A stretch of 64,000 bases of DNA, from NCBI GenBank assembly GCA_963576735.1, contig OY755188.1, forward strand, positions 16,782,745 through 16,846,744. Direction: 5' to 3'. This DNA is from Bedellia somnulentella. Taxonomy: Eukaryota; Arthropoda; Insecta; Lepidoptera; Bedelliidae. Shown piece after piece: positions 1-10,020 of this stretch (position 1 is its first letter; every line of letters starts with the position of its first letter). Under the pieces are notes generated by a model that did no database searches, was not told the origin of the DNA, and saw only the letters and a program-made list of their open reading frames with translations. Made by a program: the position numbers and the translations under genes.

Positions 1-338
1 GATGAAATTATCATTTTAATATCAGGTTTAAAAAGGGAATGGTCGATTGGTTGGGATGGAATTCCAAATAAATTAATAAAGTCGATTAGGCACATAATAA
101 ACCCCTTATTAGTACATATTTTTAACCTTAGCTTGCAACAAGGTGTATTCCCTTGTGTTTTAAAAAAATCTGTTGTAATTCCAATATATAAATCAGGTGA
201 AAAAGATAGTATTAACATAGGCCCATCTCAATTCTTTTCTCTTTGTCTAAAATCCTTGAGAAAATTCTTAATAAGCGCTTAACTATTTTTTTGGAAAAGT
301 TTTCTATATTATCCGACAGTCAATATGGATTTCATAAC

Positions 339-762
339 ATAAACATAAACATAACATAACATAACATAAACATAACATAACATACATAACATAACATAAC
401 ATAACATAAACGTTCACGCCGAATATCCCCGAAGGGGTTGGCAGAGGTACTAATACTTCTGAACATCACGAGACTTTGTCACCTGGTGTTCAGAGTACCC
501 ACGTTTTGCATGGACAGTGTACTCACGTGATAGGGGGCAGGCCTATCGCCGTTTTGTACGAATACACTGTCACATGACTAAGTACAACTCAGCCATGTGG
601 GTTTCCTCACGATGTTTTCCCTCACCGTTAACAACCATGATAAATTAACCACACATATGTCTTTAGAAAAGACAAATTGGTGTAGGCCCGACCCAGGATT
701 TGAACACTAGTCGCTTGCACGATAACCGAGTGTTCTACCCACTGGGCTATCACGGTTGCTTA
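339..762 (-). mobile_element. tRNA-headed short repeat, family 1 (SINE1), full copy
   Basis: About 420 bp repeat present at least eight times in the window. Read on -, it starts with a tRNA-like head (an A-box-like segment and a B-box-like segment near 690-757), continues through a conserved body, and ends in a (TAACA/TAAACA)n tail at 340-410. It splits the flanking LINE, and AATATGGATTTC occurs on both sides (about 323-334 and 779-790), a target duplication that dates it after the LINE. Architecture matches a tRNA-derived SINE moved by LINE machinery. It encodes no protein. Confidence 0.8.
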
Positions 763-1920
763 TATGGATATAGCATATAATATGGATTTCGTAAAGCTAG
801 ATCTACAACTGATGTGAATTTGAAACTAACAAATTATGTTACAAGTAAACTTGATGCTCACAAAAAAGTTCTTGCTGTGTTTTTAGATCTAGCTAAAGCT
901 TATGACACGGTTTTTATACCACTATTAATTAAAAAAACTAGAAGAAATTGGTGTTCGAGGGAAAGCTTTAAAAATATTTTTGGACTATTTAACAGATATA
1001 TATCAATGTGTGAAAATTGATGGACAAATTAGTGAGGATATACCAATGTCTTTTGGTGTACCGCAAGGTAGTATATTAGGTCCAACTTTGTTATCAATCA
1101 GTTAAGTAATCTAAACATTAATGGTCAAGGTTTGTGTTATGCGGATGACACAGCTATTTGTTTTCAATCATCAAGTCAACCGCCATTAGCAAATAATTTA
1201 ATTTCACATCGAACAGATTGCTCAAAACATAGCAGTTTTTGTTCGTGTATACCATTAGAAAAAAGCTCCCAGGTTAAATATTTGGGTGTTATCATTGACC
1301 AACATCTAAAATTTGGCCCTCACATTTGTGCTTTTGCAGCAAGAGTCCGAAAACTCATGCATATTTTTAAAAATATAAGGCATGTTTTACAACCCCAATT
1401 ACTTAAACGAGTTTATATAGCATTATGCGAATGTTTATTGACATATTGCATAACGTCTTGGGGTGGTGTTGATAAAACAAATTTAAAAGTACTGGAAGTT
1501 GCTCAGAGGGGGTTATTAAAAGCCAGTACTTTTAAGCCTAATCTTTTCCCCACTACTGCACTCTATACATTTTGTGAAGTTCTAACAGTTAGAAAGCTGT
1601 ACATTTTCTTAACAGTGCTGAAACAACGTGTATCATCTGATCGTCTGAATTCCAAACGGCGACGTGACATTGTTTTTGCAAAGCCCAAATTAAACACAAA
1701 ATATGGTCAAAATTATTTTGCATTTTTAGGCCCTCACCTTTTTAATTCTATAAATAAAATACTAGATATAAGAGATTTAAATAGTTACGAATGTAAGTGT
1801 AAACTTTTACCCTGGTTACTGACTTTAGATTATAATCAGACTGAGAACTTATAAGAAATACTATGCTAAATATTTGATGACTCTCCTAGGATTTTCCAAA
1901 TAAACTATATTTTTAACAAT

Positions 1921-2318
1921 CACACACACACACACACACACTCACACTCACACACACACACACACATACATAGATACTTATGTACACACACATTCGAGGA
2001 TGCAAAAGCATGCAATTAATTGCAAACCACTTACTTGTATTTAATTTAAGTATTTTTCAAATAATATTAACTTGTAGTTTTTCTCTTTAAGGGAACGTAT
2101 GCTGTTGGTTAATCTCTATCACACACACACACACACACACTCACACTCACACACACACACACACATACATAGATACTTATGTACACACACATTCGAGGAT
2201 GCAAAAGCATGCAATTAATTGCAAACCACTTACTTGTATTTAATTTAAGTATTTTTCAAATAATATTAACTTGTAGTTTTTCTCTTTAAGGGAACGTATG
2301 CTGTTGGTTAATCTCTAT
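1921..2318. repeat. 199 bp tandem duplication with CA microsatellite
   Basis: Two near-identical units, each starting with a (CA)n tract and followed by about 150 bases of unique sequence. The marker TTCGAGGATG falls at 1993 and 2192, giving the 199 bp period. It lies in the 3' untranslated part of the LINE remnant, and probably arose by slippage or unequal exchange at the CA tract. Confidence 0.85.
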
Positions 2319-3411
2319 CTTATGTTACTTCTAGTTTATAAACATATTTTTTAAGAAGCTGAAATGGGTTTGGGTGAAAGTTTACAGGGCTTTGCCCTTT
2401 TATTAGGGAGTATGAAACTCAATTTGTGTACCTTTTTATCAATAAAGTTATTATTATTTTGGGAATACTTTTAGTTTCTCGCCTCTCCCATGGCCGAAAC
2501 AGAAAATTAGAATTTTAAATGGGAGAGGCGGTATTCCCCGACAAGAGCACAGTCGGTCGGGGTCAGGGAGTCAGGTTCAAGAACCGACGGACGATCCGAG
2601 CCGTATCGAGCAGCACCGCTTTCTGCATTTGTGCTGGAACCAACACGCCACAGAAATCCAACCGCCTCAAGTTGGTCGCGAGGCTGGTTGGAATTAACCC
2701 GTTCGCGGACAAAACAATTGGGATTATTTCTGTCAAAGTCACACCCCACATGTCGGTGACCTCGTGAGCCAGATCGAGATATTTCCGACGCTTCTCGGTT
2801 TCGGCTTTCACGAGACCCTCGTCATGAGGTATAGTGACATCCACTAGAAATACCCTCGACTGCGACCGACCCCATACCACGACATCAGGCTTATTCGCTA
2901 GAATAGTCCTGTCCGTGATAAGATAACGGATCGGTCCCAATAGATTTTGGCACGGTCGTTTTCTAGGATTGGCTCCGGCAGATACTTGTAATACGGCAGC
3001 CTCTGTTGCAAGAGTCCGTATTTTAGAGCGAGCTCCTGATGCAGGATTTTGGCTGCTTGGTTGTGTCTGTGCAAGTACTCAGTGTTAGCAAGAGCCGAAC
3101 AACCGGAAATAACATGCCTAAGGAACTCTCCGGGACGGCCACATGCAGTACCGTCTTTACCATAAGGGCACACGGGGCACTGGCCCAGGGCCCCAATCCC
3201 AGGGGGGCCCCGAAGGACCGACAATTACTCTCACACATTTATTCTCAAAACATTTTTGTCGGGCACATTACAATTAGTGGTCTTATTAGAAGGTATTTAC
3301 AAGGCATATACTACGCCATTATATCGATTAGAAGATTTTAGTCAACAGAAATCCAGAAAGAAGTCGTTATCGTAATCGTCACCAAATAAATATAGTTTGA
3401 CTAAAAAACAA

Positions 3412-3660
3412 AGTTGTGTAGTGTCGGCTTAGAATAGCACTACCCCATTTCTTCCGGTGGGTGTACGTAAGAGGCGACTAACGGTATTGGGGCCTTTAAG
3501 GAATTTTTGGGCGATGCGGTTGGAGACCCATCACCAATAACCTTCATTTTACCATCTTTTCCCCACTAAAATTTCCAAAAGTGGCTAAGGAATTTTTAAT
3601 TCCTTGGCTCTGGCTACCCCTTCTAGGGATTCATAGCCGTACGTATATGTATATGTAACT
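3412..3660 (+). mobile_element. RTE-tailed short repeat, family 2 (SINE2)
   Basis: Repeat of about 240 bp seen at least ten times here. It starts GTGTAGTGTCGGCTTAGAA, runs through a conserved body (GGTATTGGGGC, GAGACCCATCACCAA), and ends GGGATTCATAGCCGT plus a GTATATGTATATGTA tail. The tail resembles the end of the RTE LINE just downstream, suggesting that RTE enzymes mobilise it. It has no coding capacity and no convincing tRNA boxes. Confidence 0.75.
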
Positions 3661-3664
3661 AAAA

Positions 3665-4382
3665 AATATTTCCCAATATACGGTGAAAATCTTGAAAAAC
3701 CGTGGGTTGCTCGAAAGACGAAAAATCCGAAGTAGTTCCGTTTAAATTGGGTCAAAATCGAGGGTTTCCAATCTGGGATGTGTGTTTACTAGAGATGGAA
3801 AGTGTGTTGAAGATATCGAGAGAAGGGTGAAAAAGGGTAATGCGATTAATGGAGCACTGGACAGTCTAATGTCTAGTCAATCGGTATCCGAAAAGGCCCG
3901 TATGGCTGTGCATGATGCTGTTCTTGTTCCTACGCTTATGTATGGCAGTGAATGTTGGGTGTGGCAGATGAAGCATGAAAGCAGAGTGAATGCAGTAGAT
4001 ATAAGGTCCCTCAGAAAAGTTTGTAATGTAAGGTTTTGTGATCGTGTAAGGAATGACGTGATTCGTGAAAGATGCGGTGTTGAAGATGATATTGTAAGTA
4101 AGATTGAAAAAGGAATGTTGAGATGGTTTGGGAACATCGAGAGGATGGATGATAGGAAATTGGTAAAAGGTATCTATAGAAGGTAATGATAGCAGAGGAC
4201 GGCCACGGAGGACACACTTGGACCGTCCGAAGTATGAAGAATAAAAGAGCATATGTATGAAAAGATTGATGGATGCAGACGAAGCTAGAGAGGTTTGCCA
4301 GAATCGTACGAAGTGGCGATCAATAGCCACTGCCCATCCCTATGTGAATTAACGACGTGAGTACATGTATGTATGTATGTAA
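3665..4382 (+). pseudogene. RTE-clade LINE, C-terminal fragment and 3' end
   Basis: An open segment 3782-4186 encodes the post-RT C-terminus of RTE elements: LGCVFTRDGK, VPTLMYGSECWVWQ, HESRVNAVD, RDRVRNDVIRERCGV-like and GMLRWFGNIERMD. The frame breaks at 4186, but nucleotide similarity continues (AGGTTTGCCAGAATCGTACG) to the (GTAT)n-type tail at 4355-4382. The RT core is absent, as in a 5'-truncated copy. Fragments of the same 3' end recur at 20786-20880, 41196-41300, 46448-46520 and 46985-47210. Confidence 0.8.
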
Positions 4383-5490
4383 AATCGAGTTAAAAGAAGT
4401 CAGTTACATTCATACTAACATACCATACATACATACAGGTGAAGATAATATAAACGTGTTAAAAACCAGCAGCATTACATTTTGATTTTATTTGTTAAGT
4501 GTATGGATTTTATTTATTTTACCAATGTTTTTTTTTATTTTAATTTACAATTTTTTCCAACGATTATATTATTTGTTTTATATAAAAAGTGTCGCTTTGT
4601 TACACGATAATTTTAAATTCTGATTTGTTAAATTTTTTAAGAAATTTGCATGTCACAGATGGTGGAATATAGCATGGTCTAAACAAATGTTGTAACATCT
4701 AATATGTCAAATACCTATATTCGCAAATAAAGTAAAATAAAAAAAAATTACAATATCTTTAATGGCATATTATATCATACTATATTGAATTACCCATAGA
4801 GATATAATACCTCTATGAGATTACCTGTAATAAGTGGTCATACTCATTCTTATTAGTAAAAATTTTTATTATAATTCGCATTTTAACTTTTCAAAAGGGC
4901 CCCCAATTCTTGTGTGCCCAAGGGCCCCAGCCTAGTTTAAGACGGCCCTGGCCACATGCTCGACAAACGTCTGTGGTACCGTCCTTTAGGATGTATTTCC
5001 GGTAGTTCCACGTCTTGATAACCTGGTCTTGTATTCCACAGACAAAACCTTCGGTTTCCCCAAAGAGGTCCCCGAAACGCAGCCAATGCAGGGAGACTTT
5101 ACGGTCCACGAAAGGTTCGTGAAGTACCTTGTAAAAGCTCCCGTGCAGCTCCTTCTCTTTCCATACGGACTCCCAAACAGAGGTGCTAAGTACCTCCGGG
5201 GTTCGCCAATCCTGTGAGGCCAACGATAAGGGAGTCAGTCCTTTATCACTAGCGACCACCTCCCCCCGGATACTTTCATCCGTCATCGTCAAAAAATAGT
5301 TTATGAGGCTGCATACCTCGTGGTTGTGCATGGTTTTGGCACTCAAGAGGCCTCGACCACCACACTTCCGCGGGATATACAGTCTCATAACCGACGACCT
5401 CGGATGATGCATTCGATGAGAGGTCATCGTCGTGCGGACTCGTCTGTCCAGAGCATCTAGTTCGGACGAGTCCATCTGAGCACGCCAAAA

Positions 5491-5640
5491 TATTAATGAA
5501 AGTGATAATTTATTATATACGTAGGTCACCCTATAATTTTTATTTAGTTTTGAACTAACTGACAATGACAGGCCGAAATTTCAAAATGGCGACAGTAGTA
5601 CCAGTAGTCGCCGCCGGCCAAGAAAAGATTGTGGATCTGT
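5491..5640 (+). repeat. 150 bp terminal-repeat-like unit (copy of 35389-35545)
   Basis: Runs from ATATTAATGAAAGTGATAA to GATTGTGGATCTGTA and matches 35389-35545 almost base for base. The last ~26 bases (GGCCAAGAAAAGATTGTGGA...) are also shared with the outer ends of the inverted repeats at 33814 and 38925. Here it stands alone, abutting the truncated Dong-like copy. It behaves like a solo terminal repeat of the RT element described at 33.8-38.9 kb. Confidence 0.65.
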
Positions 5641-5779
5641 AGTTTCATATATTTGTCATTTACCATTTAAATACATATTTATATGTGTGTTCATATGTGT
5701 GTAATATGTACCTATATTATTTTGTGTAATTAATATTTATGTTATTATTTCAATTAAATAAGTTAGTTTTAAAGTAAGC

Positions 5780-5957
5780 TTGTTTTGTGCATCTACCTAG
5801 ATAACTAGTTTTCCGATCTCACCTTCCAAAGGTTGTCTGGAAGAGATCGCTTTTAGCGATAAGACCGCCGATTGTACCTCACTGTAAACTGTATGATAAT
5901 TTCTTTTGTAAATTTGTGTTTGATGTACAATAAAGAGTTATTCTATTCTATTCTAAA
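5780..5957 (+). mobile_element. Short repeat with (TTCTA)n tail
   Basis: Contains GGTTGTCTGGAAGAGATCG, a GTACAATAAAGAG polyadenylation-like segment and a (TTCTA)n end. Other copies: 18358-18433 (-), 19553-19895 (-), a degenerate one at 34310-34470, and a tail at 40790-40835. It resembles the 3' end of a LINE, or a SINE sharing that end. No protein. Confidence 0.7.
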
Positions 5958-5974
5958 TACAACAGCAGAAGGGC

Positions 5975-6105
5975 AAGCACGAGCGCTATTTTATCGACAC
6001 GATAACGGTTAGAGTGAGATGGCAGTATACGATACTTAGTAAGTGCGTAAGAGATGGCTGCTTTATCCCACGCGATAACTAGTTTAAACACGGCTCGTGC
6101 TTACC
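5975..6105. mobile_element. Small MITE, copy 1
   Basis: About 130 bp bounded by AAGCACGAGC and its complement GCTCGTGCTT. A diverged copy lies at about 47270-47395 (shared core: GATTTTATCG, CACGATA, GAGATG.CAGT). Two copies with inverted ends and no ORF suggest a miniature inverted-repeat element. The superfamily is not identifiable. Confidence 0.5.
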
Positions 6106-6232
6106 TTCAGGCGTAAATAAACATTTTCTAAGTGAAAAATTGGTGAAAATACAGATTCTATACCTAATTATAATGCATTGCAATATAATGTATTCCTGGA
6201 TGTAACTACACATCAAAAAGAAACAGTAAATC

Positions 6233-6639
6233 AAACATAAACATAACATAAACGTTCACGCCGTTTATCCCCGAAGGGGTTGGCAGAGGTACCAATACTT
6301 CTGAAACTCACATGGCAGTGCCATCTAGTTTCCAGAGAAGGTACCCACGTTTTGCTTAGACAGTGTACTCACGTGATAGGGGGCAGGCCTATCGCCGTTT
6401 TGTTCGAATACACTGTCACATGACTAAGTACAACTCAGCCATGTGGGTTTCCTCACGATGTTTTCCCTCGCCGTTAACAACCATGATAAATTAACCACAC
6501 ATATGACTTTAAAAAAGACAAATTGGTGTAGGCCCGACATTAGTACATATATTGTAATCTGTGGGCCCGACCCAGGATTGGAACTCACGCCCTTCTGTTT
6601 TCGGGCGGGTGTTCTACCCACTGGACTATCATGTCGAGT
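6233..6639 (-). mobile_element. SINE1 copy inside the THAP exon
   Basis: Same family as 339-762, with the tail CATAAACATAACATAAACG at the left and the tRNA-like head at the right. GAAACAGTAAATCAAA is duplicated at about 6217-6232 and 6640-6655, a 16 bp target duplication. Removing the insert restores a continuous THAP-finger frame, which confirms the boundaries. Confidence 0.85.
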
Positions 6640-7248
6640 CGAAACAGTAAATCAAATGGCGTAAAATTTTATTACTTTCCCAGGAAAAGTATTCACATGC
6701 CATGGTTATCTGAAAAACGGCAAAAGTGGATAGACGCTGTAAAAAAACATAAGTATGTTTCTTAAATTATATTGAAATGACTATTGATGTCTGTAGTTTA
6801 TACAAGTTTTACTTCTAAGTAGTGTTTAATTTGCTTTTAAATTTGCTTCCTGATATCAAGTCCTCAAGGATAGACAAAAGAACCAAGTTACTTATCACAT
6901 TAATGAAGCTAAATAGTCCGATCGACAGGTGGTTTCAGATAGAAAAAGGTCAGAATTTGATGAAACTTGGAGATGTTGTTCAGGGATGGTTAATTAACAT
7001 TTTGTCAAGTTTTGGACCTCGAGGACCCTGTGCAAAAAGAGGAGGGGGGGGAGAACTGCAAAAATTTCGACCTTTCGACAGTTTTTCGTCAAATACCTTT
7101 TTTCCTTACATCCTACGACAAAAGCGTTCAGAAACATTTTGTAGTACGTAAAATTATCTATAATTTGAGTACTCACATTTGTCTGTATGTCAATTCCTTA
7201 CTGAGATATGGCGCTTCGCAGAAAATATATTTTTCCGAAATTCATTAA

Positions 7249-7488
7249 AAATACCTTAAAAAAGCAGAAACCAACCTTATTTCTTATTTTAATAATAATA
7301 ATTGTTGTTATTATGGTCTGTAATTTTTAACCCCCCTCCAATCCCCCCACCCTTCCCCACCTAACCCCAATTCTCAAAAGCTTATTTTCTACTGTAATTT
7401 CATACCAACCATATATCATGTCGGTAATATTGGTATTGACATTAGTTACTTTTTAGACCGATATTCCCTCTCCCTCTCCTTCCCTCCA
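7249..7488. other. C-rich spacer inside the TIR element
   Basis: Between the left arm and the gene lie an A/T-rich stretch and a pyrimidine-rich run (CCCCCACCCTTCCCC and CCTCTCCCTCTCCTTCCCTC). I see no ORF, RNA gene or repeat copy in it. Confidence 0.5.
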
Positions 7489-7648
7489 CTACATAATTGT
7501 TCCAGGGTAGGTTAAAAAAAGACGTAGTCCTTTTGTAAACAAAATTAATGATATTAACAAAATTAAGGTTTTGACAAAGTAAACATTAGAGGCAACAGAG
7601 ATATTGTTGAAAGGTCTCTCATACATAGTAGGTAAGCATTTGTACTCA

Positions 7649-8569
7649 TTACAGTTCCTGTCGAGATTTTTTAGCCGTTGGTTCTGCTTGTAATTGCTCG
7701 TCATCCTCCTGCACAATCAGGCTGTTAAGGACGTCCTCGCCGTCGTCGTATTCGTCGATTATCTCTGACGAGTCCTCCTCGTTCAAATCAGTTGCTGGGG
7801 CGTTTTTGCAGGAGTGGCCTGTGCAGTACTTGCACATAGCTGAGCATCTAAGACCTGCTTTCTTGCAGCTGCAAGCTCCGGTGCTACAGCCTTTGCTGCA
7901 CTTGCAGGAAACAATTTGGAGGATGTTATCTGGCGCAGCATTTTTTGTTGTGGGGATTGGTAGTACCCCTCGCGTGGTTAGGCTCCAGCCCCAAACTGAT
8001 GGGCGAAGTTCATTACCTAACCACGCTTGTACTTGCTGGTAAGTTCGGAGGGAGTGGTAATTGGCAGCGTCCCTTGTCGGTGGTAGTCGGGCTAGTTCCA
8101 ATTTAGCCTCAAAATCGGTACCGCAAGTCGTCAAGGTTGTCTTTGTCAATATTGCCTCCATAAACTACTACCAGGATCTTTTCTCCAGCGTCCTTGATTT
8201 GCTGAGGAGTAGAGTTTGATGTAAGAAACCGAGCCACTACTGCACTACTGTTTTCTTCATATAGGTGCTGCAAATTTTGTTTTTCCCCAATTCATACGGT
8301 GCTGACGTGGTATCACACCCACTCACTGCGTGGAGGAAAAGTATATCTTTGGGAGGAAAGGAACAGGAACTTGGTGAGTAGAGGACACTAGGACCACCAC
8401 CTCTTCCATTTTTCTGAAGATAGATGTTCTTTATGGACATACCCAATGCCGTCAACAGAATAAGTATGTCCGCATCTTCAACAATAATAATGACGCTGTC
8501 GAATTCGCTAGCTTTGGATATGGCGGTGTTGACGATCAATACGTCGGCGTCTTCATGTGCTTGCTTCAC
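7649..8569 (-). pseudogene. CXC-type cysteine-rich protein with PIN/FEN-like motif, frameshifted
   Basis: Read on -, the first piece (8569-8237) has VIIIVEDADILILLTAL and FLHAVSGCDTTSA followed by GK, a motif set reminiscent of PIN/FEN-like nuclease cores. A frame slip near 8270-8280 moves the reading to QHLYEENSSAVVARFL and ILVVVYGGNIDKDN. Another slip near 8120 leads to the open frame ending at 7649, with ELARLPPTRDAANYHSLR, WGW, and a tesmin/TSO1-like CXC region (CKCSKGCSTGACSCKKAGL, then C-x2-C-x4-C). The tail is acidic and ends with a lysine patch. The same layout occurs in uncharacterised arthropod and cnidarian proteins. The N-terminus is missing: the gene runs straight into the right arm. 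Confidence 0.65.
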
Positions 8570-9025
8570 TTCGATGCTAGCTCACGCTGAATTTCGGAAA
8601 AAAATATTTTCTGCGAAGCGCCATATCTCAGTAAGGAATTGACATACAGACATATGTGAGTACTCAAATTGTAGATAATTTTACGTACTACAAAATGTTT
8701 CTGATGCTTTTGTCGTAGGATGTAAGAAAAAAAGGTAATTGACGAAAAACTGACGAAAGGTCGAGATTTTTGCAGTTCTCGCCCCCCTCCTCTTTTTGCA
8801 CAGGGTCCTCGAGGTCCAAAACTTGACAAAATGTTAATTAACCATCCCTGAACAACATCTCCAAGTTTCATTAAATTCCGACCTTTTTCTACCCAACTCC
8901 ACTTCTTGCGACTTGTCGACCGGACTAAAAGACAGGGTTACGTTTTTCAGTATTGAGTTTAATATTCAAAATCCACCGAACAAAACATACAAAGAATATT
9001 TGAAAACCACTTGTTTTTGCTATAC

Positions 9026-9509
9026 TCTGTTTTTTTTTTGTTTACCGGTGGGGAAATCCTCATAGGATAGGGTATGTCGGACTTTTACCGACTAAAACCC
9101 CACCGGTTCGGTGCTGCTGGCCCTGCGGCCTGTGCGGCGTCACCATAACTTGTGTGCCGGGCGGCTGAAGGCCGCCCTGGCGGGGAATAGGAGTGTACCT
9201 AAGCTAAGTCGAATAGGGTGAGTATAAAAATAAAATAGACTCTAGTTGAGTCTGGTGTGACTCTAAAGTTAGTGTAAGGTTCTACGACCTCGCCGGCGGG
9301 GTCGGTGTCGGGAGTGATAGTGGTTGTTGGTGTGACCGCGAGCGCCGGTGGCCCCTGAGGCCTCGAGCTCGCGGGTGATGTCGTCGTCGGGATCCGAGAG
9401 CACGCTACGTGGGCGTCGAATCCCGGCGTCCGGGGAAATCGTATAGTCGAGCGAGGCTCGGAGTAAGGGGTTGGGGTGATCAGGGATCTTATCAAAGTAT
9501 CTACGTGAT
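9026..9509 (-). mobile_element. 5'-truncated jockey-clade LINE, C-terminus and 3' UTR
   Basis: On - the frame gives HPNPLLRASLDY and RRPRSVLSDPDDDIT, the C-terminal signature of lepidopteran jockey-type RT proteins. It is followed by a GC-rich 3' UTR and a poly(A) seen as a T-run at 9030-9040 on +. GCTATACTCTG at the left and GCTATTCTCTG at the right look like an 11 bp target duplication with one change. It interrupts the ISL2EU transposase. Confidence 0.75.
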
Positions 9510-10020
9510 GCTATTCTCTGCATTGAAAATGTTCATTATATGGCCCTCAAAATCTACCATTCAAGCGAACATGCCAGAAACATTTAAACTTAATTATCCA
9601 AGTACACGTGTTATAATAGACTGCACTGAAGTTCACACCGAATATCCTCCAACAGTTAAACAAAGAGTCCACATGTACTCAGATTATAAACATGGATATA
9701 CAATAAAGTTTTAAGTTGGCTGTACTCCTTGTGGTTTCATAAGTGAGGGCGTTCTAGTGATTGCTTTATAACAAATGATTGCGGGCTAATTGATTTATTG
9801 GAACTTGGAGATACTGTTCTTGCAGATAAAGGGTTCCCTTCCATTAAAACATCTATAGAAAATAAGAAAGCTATTTTAGTTATGCCACCATTTCTACATG
9901 AGGCACAATTTTCATCCGAGGAAGTAGATAAAACATATAAAATAGCATCAGTGAGGATCCATTTAGAGAGAATCATGCAACGAATTAAGCAGTTTCATAT
10001 TGTTGATAAACTACCAATAA

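Larger units (their letters stand above)
1..2455 (+). pseudogene. CR1/jockey-group LINE reverse transcriptase remnant
   Basis: Broken reverse transcriptase of a non-LTR retrotransposon. The first 300 bases give fragments such as SIGWDGIPNKLIKS and VVIPIYKSG (RT motifs 1-2). After an inserted short repeat the frame resumes with AVFLDLAKAYDTV (motif A, about 870-912), a frameshifted GVPQGSILGP-like motif B near 1055-1085, and YADDTA (motif C) at 1138. The segment 1260-1852 is an open C-terminal region with KYLGVIID and LTYCITSWGG, typical of this group. The 3' end is near 2450, where an AT-rich tail runs into a TTATTATT tract. Several frameshifts plus the insertion make it dead. The exact clade is uncertain. 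Confidence 0.8.
3146..4950. mobile_element. Non-autonomous hAT-type transposon
   Basis: The 8 bp GCCACATG is duplicated at 3138-3145 and 4951-4958. Between the copies the sequence starts CAGTACCGTCTTTACC and ends AAGACGGCCCTG, imperfect inverted ends of the CAG...CTG type. An 8 bp target duplication with such ends is the hAT superfamily signature. The interior has no transposase. It contains an RTE LINE tail, a short repeat of family 2, and AT-rich filler at 4383-4890. It interrupts the Dong-like copy, so it is younger. Confidence 0.8.
2456..5490 (-). pseudogene. Dong/R4-type LINE, 5'-truncated and split by a hAT element
   Basis: Near-identical to the C-terminal half of the intact element at 55.8-59.75 kb. 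The 3' part (2456-3145, -) carries the restriction-like endonuclease region (KPDVVVWGRSQSR and VFLVDVTIPHDEG) and the same 3' hairpin arm GCCTCTCCCAT. The upstream part (4951-5490, -) covers the post-RT region up to the CRACG of the CCHC motif. The two halves meet exactly at the hAT insertion. The 3' end abuts TTATTATTATT, i.e. (TAA)n on the element strand, as expected for Dong-like target choice. The 5' end is cut at 5490, inside the thumb region, so the RT core is missing. Confidence 0.85.
6914..8927. mobile_element. TIR element carrying a CXC-domain protein gene
   Basis: Left arm 6914-7243 and right arm 8588-8927 are inverted copies of each other over about 330-340 bp. They start TAGTCCG.TCGACA at the outer ends and run inward to TTCCGAAATTCA. 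The arms share the stretch encoding LGDVVQGWLINILSSFGP. The 1.3 kb centre holds a broken gene on - with a CXC cysteine motif. The element sits inside the ISL2EU transposase gene, between LITLMKL and TGLRFSV. AAA flanks both ends, so a 3 bp target duplication is possible. No transposase is recognisable, so its class is open. Confidence 0.75.
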
